Shown here piece after piece: positions 57,051 to 64,000 of a stretch of DNA of 64,000 nucleotides. Location of the stretch: the NCBI GenBank assembly GCA_036873755.1, contig JAVTVY010010452.1, forward strand, positions 310,001 through 374,000. Direction: 5' to 3'. Position 1 is the stretch's first letter. Each line of letters begins with the position of its first letter. The stretch comes from Hanleya hanleyi (lineage: Eukaryota; Mollusca; Polyplacophora; Lepidopleurida; Hanleyidae). The notes under the pieces are model-generated. The model did no database searches, was not told where the DNA came from, and saw only the letters and a program-made list of their open reading frames with translations. A program made the position numbers and the translations under genes.

Positions 57051-58384
57051 GGGTCGTACTATTGTCTGGCCGGCTGCCAGGCCAGCCAGGGGCCATTACG
57101 CGCAACCTCCTTCCCAGGGGCCATTCCGCTTTTTTTCACCTAGGGACGACGCTGGCTGACAAGGATCGCAGCAATTATTGCGTCCTCGATGTCACACATG
57201 ATCGCAACAGTCTAGAGGATTGCGTCGTCGCATGACTTTGGGGGGATACGGCTTGCGGCTGCGATCACGCAGTCACAAGCTCTGTGTGCACCTACCTTTT
57301 GTTTCAACATCAAACCGCTTCCCTTGAAGTCGGAACTTTACTTTGGCCCCTTTACTTTCGGCTTGGGCCTTGAGCAAGGCTTCTCGACGGGTATTGCGAA
57401 GCTTTTTTGTTTCAATATCAAACTGCTTCCCTTTAAGTCGGAACATTAATTTCGACTTTGGGCAGGGTTTCTCCACAGGTATAGTTCTAGCTGTTTTAAC
57501 ATCTGATCGCTTCCCTTGATGTTATTGAGATTTGTAGTGGAAATATGTTGACAACGTCAAATAACTTGGCGGTTATATAAAAACACGCTTCTACACTAAT
57601 TGCTCCTTTGATGGATTTGATGGTCCATTTGATTACAATTCAATATTAAAAATCGTAATATGTACTCATGCTGGCTTGTACTGATTTTCTGGACAGATCT
57701 CGATCACGGCTATTGACCCGACTTATAGTTTCAGTATCGCAATAATTGACAAACACATATTTCCCAGAAACAATACATGGAAAATACATAATCTCAGTAT
57801 ATTCAATAACGCTAATTATCATTTTATTATAATATATATATAGAACAAATAGCTGTAATTCCGTGAAGATTGCACGTAATAGAGCCGGCCTGACAATGCC
57901 TGGCCGGGCCGTGCACATATAAATGTGGGCCATAAATGTGACAATTTTTTCCCCAGTTTTATTGTCCCGTAAGAAATACATGAAAAATACATTCTCTCAG
58001 TGTATTAAATAACGCTAATTATCATTTTATTATAATATATCTGTGAAGAATGCACGTAATCGAGCCGGCCTGACAAAGCCTGGTCAGGCAATCCCGTTTC
58101 GTATGTGAAAATCTGGTTTTTACATGCACCCCGCCTAGCTGGTCGGCCGCCATCTTGGTTATGCCGGGATTTCCAGCATGGAAGATTAAATCGACTACCA
58201 CGGGCCTTAGAAGTGCCGATATACACCTGAAAATATACTAGATAAAAGCAGAATTGTATAAACATTATAGTAAGATCAACAAATAGCTGTAATTCCCTTT
58301 AGAATGCACGTAATTGAGCCGGCCTGACAATGCCTGGCCAGGCCAGGCACGGCCTGGCAGCCGGCCAGACAATAGTACGACCCC
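57051..58384. mobile_element. TIR transposon with 9-bp target duplication
   Basis: Ends GGGTCGTACTATTGTCTGGC and its inverse (about 35-bp terminal repeats), flanked by CTCGAATAG at 57042-57050 and 58385-58393. Inside are further copies of GAGCCGGCCTGACAA(T/A)GCCTGG (57879, 58060, 58315) and two AACGCTAATTATCATTTTAT copies (57809, 58010), so the element grew by internal duplication. No transposase is readable. An 8-9-bp duplication would fit hAT or MULE-type elements. Confidence 0.75.
57273..57476 (-). CDS. Small ORF with repeated motif
   Basis: 67 codons with the motif FRLKGKQFDIETK and its repeat FRLQGKRFDVETK. Two copies of about 36 residues, with a third trace upstream near 57500 (KGSDQMLKQL-type in another frame). 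It lies inside the TIR element and may be part of a captured coding repeat. No function assigned. Confidence 0.3.
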   Translation of the reverse strand: MEKPCPKSKLMFRLKGKQFDIETKKLRNTRREALLKAQAESKGAKVKFRLQGKRFDVETKGRCTQSL

Positions 58385-58393
58385 CTCGAATAG

Positions 58394-58646
58394 CCTCCAA
58401 AAACATATTTTAGCGCGAAAATGACTTCGCTCAAACAACGCCGATGGTGTCCGATACCAGTTACTTTTTGTAAGCGCTTTTTCATAACCGATAAGATTGT
58501 GCTAGTTACATTCTATAAGATCTCAAGCAGTTAATAAATATGATACGATCTGGTCCCATGTCATACTTACATTGAAACCGAATGATCCATGTCCGAGGTA
58601 ATAAATAATTATAGCGAGTTTTAGACGAATCTTCTACAGCCCTAGC
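58394..58646. other. Spacer, no gene seen
   Basis: AT-rich, without a recognisable signal. Confidence 0.4.
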
Positions 58647-58875
58647 TTGCCCACTATTTTAAAATCTTGAGCACTATTGTGAAATAGTAACGAATATATC
58701 GCCGTCTGAATTTTCCAGTCGAATTCCACTTTAAATGCGCCATGTTAACCATATACAGTGACGTCACCAACATGGCGGCGCAGAGAGTCGAAGTTCACGA
58801 CTGGAAAATTCAGACGGCGATATATGCGTCACTATTTCACAATAGTGCTCAAGATTTTAAAATAGTGGGCAGGAG
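58647..58875. repeat. Palindromic short element (~75-bp arms)
   Basis: GCCCACTATTTTAAAATCTT at one end and its inverse at the other; the arms also share GAGCACTATTGTGAAATAGT and ATATCGCCGTCTGAATTTTC. The centre contains GTGACGTCACCAACATGGCGG. MITE-like. Confidence 0.8.
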
Positions 58876-59679
58876 GGGATAGAGATTAGATGTACGGCAG
58901 TTTCAGAGGTGGGTGATTCGTAATAAAATTATCTAAAACCCTCGCTGGAGGTGACTGGGGCCGACCTATAGCCCTCATACTCTTGAGGGCTATATATTAT
59001 TTAGCTATGTCCGAGGGTGTAATGTTTTCGCAAAATCTATCCAAAGGCCGGATTATTGTCTCCAAAAGCAGGAGAGTAACCACAAAAGGGGAGTAACGGT
59101 TATCACATGTGAAGAAGCTGGTTAAACAAAAAGTTTGGATATTTTAATTCAATAATAGATGTAGTGAAAAAATATTGGCAGCCTTGACCTCTGACCCATG
59201 ACGTCAGTCTGATTATGATCATGTCGTATCATATAGACCCATCAGTTGTGTGGGATGTCCCATTGTGACGTAAGAGGCCCATGTTCATGAGGTCAACAAA
59301 GGCATAACGTTGTAGCTTTGCAATGTTGGCATATTGCATAACATTGGAAATATCGTGTAAAACATTTGCTACATCTGCTCGCTATGATCGAATGTATCCA
59401 ACTCTAAATGTCATGGCTCGACAGGTCTGTCCTTTGCCGTTTTCAAACAGGCATGATACGCGAGGTTTTCAAGTTTATCCTTTTAAACCTTCGAACATTC
59501 TGGAAATGTTAAATGTATTCTTTCAACAGTTTAGCATTAAAGTATGAGAAGTGGAGATCATTTGGTAGGACCTTGAATCAAACGAGATACATCCCCTTAT
59601 GAGACTTTCCAGGGAAGATAATTTTTGTCAATCTTGCCATATCAAATGTCGGTGCTGATGGGTCTTGAGCGAAATAAGC
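58876..59679. other. No supported gene
   Basis: The 74-codon frame at 59323-59547 has no recognisable domain. No repeats seen. Confidence 0.35.
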
Positions 59680-60080
59680 ACTACTGCATGAAAATGGCAT
59701 TAAAATACCATAAATTACTTGGATAAAACCCATCATATGCTTATATATTATTGGAGTAAAAATTTCCAACAAATCCATAAAAAAAACCTCTTAATCCCAG
59801 CCAGTCATAGAGTGAGTGGTCATTCAAATTATGTAACAAATTAATGGAATTAAAAAGTCATTAACCTTTTCACCGACTTCCTTAGTTCGACTTCCCTCCA
59901 CCTTAATTGACGGCATTTTAGTGTTGGAAATCTGTATTAACCTTTTTTTCAAATTAATGTTTTTAATGGCATTAATAATTTCACCACTAATAAATTGCAA
60001 CAAAAATTAATGGTCATTTTAATGGGATTTTCATGATCAATACCTTTTTCAGGACATTTTAATGACATGCATGCAGTAAG
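59680..60080. repeat. TAATGG-rich short element, copy 1
   Basis: Bounded by CACTACTGCATGAAAATGGC and GACATGCATGCAGTAAG, with inverted ends and many TTAATGGCATTAA motifs. A second, diverged copy is at 63150-63645. Confidence 0.65.
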
Positions 60081-61837
60081 GGAGGTGGCTTAAACAGTTT
60101 ACTGATTTCAACGTGTTCAAAGCGAAATATTGTACTTGAGAAGTACATAAAAGTAGAAAAAAAAACAGAATATGAAAAAAAAAAACAGAATATGAAAAAA
60201 AAAAAGGCGGTTGGTAACATAACATCAGTGTTGGTTCGACAACCTATGGTCGTAAAAGAGATATTAGTTTTGCCAAACTTTGACCTTCACCATCTGACCC
60301 CCTAATCAATGGGCTTCAATGGATTCACCTCAACATACCTTTCTCGAATATCGGTGGAGAATAACTCAAAAATATTCCAGGTGAGTTTGGGGTACTGTAA
60401 CAAAGAAGCGCCGGGCAAATACACTATAGTCAGAGGGAGGATAAAAATGAAACAAGACCAATTAAAGGAAACAGTAGAACTTTTATTCTTGACAGGAGCA
60501 TAAAACTGAAGTTGTGTGACAATTATGGCTGAAGACAAAGAGTGATGATAAATGTTAGAGATGTTCAGGCAAAATTAACGTACTTCTATTCAGTGTTCTA
60601 GGCACTTGTTCATTTGTATTGTCTGAAGCATCAATCTTACCATTTCTTGTTACATCTGCTGCTTCATATAGAGACATTGTGCCACTCTGTGATCTTGAGG
60701 AATTCCTATTCATCAATCCTTATAGTTACTGGCCATATAGAATCAGATATAGATATCCGGCTACAAATGGTTATGTCCATGTGACCTCAATAGTTTAGTT
60801 GGCAAACCCGAGAGTAGCAAGTACAAATGTACTAAGGCGGCTGTGGGCAATACATTTTAAGTACATAAAGAGTCTATATTCGACACAAAATAACAGAACT
60901 AAATAGGATATTATATTATCACCATTGGGCACCCAAATGGAATCTGTGTAATTCCCAACACAAACACAGGTTGTGTATCAAATCATCAATACTCTGCATT
61001 GATAATGAAACCTAGCTGCATTGGTTGCCAAGTGATCTGATCAGATCTGATGTACAGTTTTCTCCAATTTAGTAGAACATCTACTCGGGTCATTTTTCAA
61101 AATGCCAGCTCATGTCTCTATTCTGAGAAGAAGATGGAGAAGAAAACCAGAGAGATTGAGCTTGTAAAACAGTTTTAGTGACCAATCTTCATACCACCAA
61201 CAACATGGTGCCAACACAGTCTACTCACTCCTCTCCTAAACCAATCGACTGTGCTCACTATCTGGCCTTGCTTCTCAGTAAAATCAACAGTTCAAGGGAT
61301 ACAAAAACCGTGTAAGCCATATCAGAAATATAAAGTGTGGAATGAGGTTTCATGATTTTGCCATACACTGTTAAAATTGCCCCAATATGGGTACATAAAG
61401 AAGGCACTCGCGATACAATGGAAGACTTGAAATGGTAAAAGTTAAAATCTCCATTCTCAATACCAGTATTCTTAACTAGTACCTTCAAAAAGTGTTCACA
61501 AATGCTAAACAATCATCAAACAACAATAATACAAGGCCTGCATTAATCAACAACGATAAAATCAAACAGGACAGAACAGGTTTTCTTTTATTTCGTCGAT
61601 AATTGTTCGAAAAATCCAGGTTTTCTGTTAGACATCTGAAACTACAGATTGGCTCAAAGTATTACGTACGCAGCGAGGGGGGGAGGTTTAAAAATGACGA
61701 TTTTTTTTCTATGTACTGATACGCTGGGTTAAATTCTGCATATGGGAGGGGGTAAAAAATTAATTCACTTTTCTGCATATGTTATACTTGAATGGCACCT
61801 ATGCAGCCAAGAGGGGAATATGCAAGGTTGCTGAATT
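60081..61837. other. No supported gene; A-rich repeats
   Basis: Two AACAGAATATGAAAAAAAAA copies near 60166 and 60186. Otherwise AT-rich unique DNA without coding signs; ORFs here are below 90 codons and without domains. Confidence 0.35.
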
Positions 61838-62308
61838 TTGTTTTTGGCTGTAGTACAAGATGGTGGAATATTTTTAAACTGTGACCACTTGCCCTGCCAT
61901 TTGAAGACCGGATCATTGAACATTTTGGCACTTCAAATCGTAGATATATGCCAGGCATCACTGGTTACAGATATTCCTCCATGTTTAAGCACAAGGAGAA
62001 ATCGCCTACCCAGGAATGTACATTCAAAGCTTCTTTATGGACCAGATTACATCTACTGTTTGAGATTTCTATCAGAAAACCTGGATTCCTTTAACTGGAA
62101 GATCAAGACACAAATGAAGTTAAAACCTTATTGTAGAACTCATTCGGTCGGTCTTTCGTGCAAGTTTCAGACATTTTTATTACCAAAACGCCATCCTTCA
62201 ACTCCTTATTTTACTCAAAAACTATCCTCCTATGCTCCTTACATGAATGATGGACCAAACATTCTGAATGATCAGTCCCGCCTAGACATATCTATGTTAG
62301 GGAGTTGA
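61838..62308 (+). CDS. Unrecognised 156-codon ORF
   Basis: Open from MFLAVVQDGGIFLNCDHLPC to SRLDISMLGS. The amino-acid composition is unremarkable and no motif is recognised. It may be a chance frame or a decayed exon. No promoter or splice context could be fixed. Confidence 0.2.
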   Translation: MFLAVVQDGGIFLNCDHLPCHLKTGSLNILALQIVDICQASLVTDIPPCLSTRRNRLPRNVHSKLLYGPDYIYCLRFLSENLDSFNWKIKTQMKLKPYCRTHSVGLSCKFQTFLLPKRHPSTPYFTQKLSSYAPYMNDGPNILNDQSRLDISMLGS

Positions 62309-62744
62309 CTTTAATTTCAGGTTATGATTCATTAGAGCATCTATCATCATAGATGTATGTGCACAAAACTATGAAAACTGTCAACAACTATACATGGGAT
62401 AATCATGTATGTATGAATATAAACTCTAATACAGTCTGTCCACCAATAAAATAAACTTCCAAAATTTCAAAGCTAACAGTACAAGGGTTAAGTAACAATA
62501 AATCTTTGTCAAAAGTACAATACAGATTATCATCAATTACAACAAACATGTATAACCAACACCATGGAAAATAAATGTAAAAAAAAAAACTGCACGTAAT
62601 TCTTCAAAAATGGTGTAGCTGAAGTAATACTATTAGCAAAATTGACCGTCAGTAAAGTAGCACCAGGCTAACTTACCCCGTCATTGGTGCATCAGTATCA
62701 AAGTGATCATAGTTTACAATGAAGTTAAATACAGTATGCAATGC
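62309..62744. other. No gene seen
   Basis: AT-rich DNA between the ORF at 61838 and the minisatellite. Confidence 0.35.
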
Positions 62745-63149
62745 CACCCTCCTGACAAAGTTGCCATGTCTCCCACCCTCCTGACAATGCCACCTCCCCT
62801 TCCTGACAATGTTGCCATCTTCCACCCTCCCAATATTGTCAAGCCAAGTTTCCCACCCTCAAGATAATGTTGTCATGTCTCCGCCCTCCTGACAACTGTC
62901 ACCCCTCACCCTTCTGGCAATGTTGCCCAGTCTCCCACTCTCCTGACAATGTTGCCCTGTCTCCAACCCTTCTAACAATGTTTGCCTCTCCCTCCCTCCT
63001 GATAATGTTGCCCGGTTTCCTGACAATGCCATCCAGTCACCCTCCTGACAATTCCCCCCCCCCCCGTCTTCCACCCTCCCAACCTTGTCAAGCTGTGTCT
63101 CCCATTCTCCTGATAAAATTGCTCTGTCTCCCACCCTTCTGACAATGCC
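62745..63149 (+). repeat. CT-rich minisatellite, part 1
   Basis: Irregular units of about 30 bp of the form TCCTGACAATGTTGCCCTGT plus CTCCCACCC. ORFs on both strands across it are repeat shadows. Confidence 0.85.
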
Positions 63150-63645
63150 ATCCACACTACTGCATGCATGTCACTGAAATCCCATAAAATGTCATGAAAA
63201 AGGCATTAATATGACAATCCCAATGACCATGAATTCTTTTCTGCAATTTATTAATGGGGAAATGTTAAGGCCATTAAAAAGACATTAAATTGAAAAAGTG
63301 GAGTTAATACAGATTTCCAGCATTAAAATGCCATTACGTTGGGTGGAATAAAAAATTAGTCCCATAAATTTATTAATGGCCATTAATTTTGTGATGAAGT
63401 CAAATTAAGTGGGTCGGCGAAAAGGTTAATGGCTTTTTGATGCCATTAATTTGTTACATAATTTTAATGACCACTATTCTATAATCAATTAATGGCTTGG
63501 GATTAAGAGATTTTTGATAAATTTAATGGGAATTGTACCCCATTAATAGGTATGCAAATAATAGGGTTTTAACCTAAATAATTTATGGTATTTTAAGGAC
63601 TTCAGTTGAGAGCAATTAATGGCATTTCATGCAGTAGTGACTGTC
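63150..63645. repeat. TAATGG-rich short element, copy 2, inside the minisatellite
   Basis: Ends CACTACTGCATG and CATGCAGTAGTG are exact inverted repeats. The minisatellite stops at 63149 and resumes at 63646, so this copy was inserted into the array. Confidence 0.7.
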
Positions 63646-64000
63646 ACCCCCCTGACAATGTCACCCAGTCACACTCCAGACAATGTTGCCAGGTCTTCCA
63701 CCTTCCTGACAATGTTACCCAGTCAATGTCACCCTCTCACCCTCCCGACAATAAAGCCATGTCTCCCACCCTCCTGGCAATGCCACCCCCTGACAATGTT
63801 ACCCGGTCTTCCACCCTCCCAACATTGTCAAGCTTGGTCTCCCACCTTCTGACAATGTTGCTGTATCTCCCACCAACCTGACAATGCCACCCTCCCACTC
63901 TCCTGACAATGTTGCCCTCTCTCCTACCCTCCTGGTAATGTTGCCCTCTCTCCCACCCTCCTGATAATGTCACCCTATCTCCCTCCATCCCGACGATACC
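63646..64000 (+). repeat. CT-rich minisatellite, part 2
   Basis: Continuation of the same roughly 30-bp units to the window end. Confidence 0.85.

Noticed and set aside
1..64000. CRISPR arrays, bacterial operons, rRNA
   Set aside because: No regularly spaced short repeats with unique spacers, no bacterial-type genes and no rRNA sequence; the window is animal DNA.

Overview
The window is repeat-rich animal DNA, most likely from a mollusc. This is an inference from the dense nesting of Polinton/Maverick, Penelope-like, DIRS and Nimb/Jockey-type elements and from short repeats of the 'gggagacaactc' type; no host gene is identifiable well enough to prove it. Almost every coding signal belongs to a mobile element, and most are damaged.

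Layout: 1-2.75 kb is a decayed retroelement with a Penelope-like reverse transcriptase. 3238-15581 is Polinton 1 (12.3 kb): about 2.06-kb terminal inverted repeats (TIRs) and a 6-bp target duplication with one mismatch. Its minus-strand cluster encodes protease, major capsid protein, core-like protein, penton-like protein, two conserved virion-type proteins, packaging ATPase and a truncated integrase. It has no polymerase. 17809-36080 is Polinton 2 (18.3 kb) with a perfect CATGTG target duplication. It carries a broken plus-strand protein-primed-type DNA polymerase B, a tRNA-Leu-like gene, the same minus-strand virion cluster with several frameshifts, and an accessory region (about 28.8-35.3 kb) that Polinton 1 mostly lacks.

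The accessory region is the most interesting part. A two-gene RING-finger cassette sits head to head on a palindrome of about 1.3 kb whose centre is TIR-like sequence. Upstream of it lies a third gene behind a promoter region with eight CCAAT boxes. All three genes are followed by histone-mRNA-type 3' stem-loops, and two have a purine-rich U7-type downstream element matching in 15 of 15 bases. Next to the right TIR is a gene whose N-terminus is a CARD domain (split by one in-frame stop) joined to a module that recurs in several other genes of both Polintons. Three of the four Polinton termini carry the octamer ATGCAAAT exactly 43-50 bp from the end, about where adenovirus origins carry their Oct-1/NFIII site. 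Together this suggests (inference) an adenovirus-like replicon whose accessory genes follow the S-phase histone expression route and act on host apoptosis, ubiquitin or innate immunity.

38.6-55.9 kb is a DIRS retrotransposon with canonical inverted terminal repeats and an internal complementary region. Its reverse transcriptase is deleted, its tyrosine recombinase is mutated, and other elements lie between its ends: a roughly 1-kb DNA transposon, a foldback element, an 864-bp tandem duplication, a Nimb/Jockey-like LINE split by a 150-bp short element, and a Penelope element with a GIY-YIG endonuclease. 55.9-64 kb holds one unrecognised basic ORF, a TIR transposon with a 9-bp target duplication, palindromic short elements and a CT-rich minisatellite.
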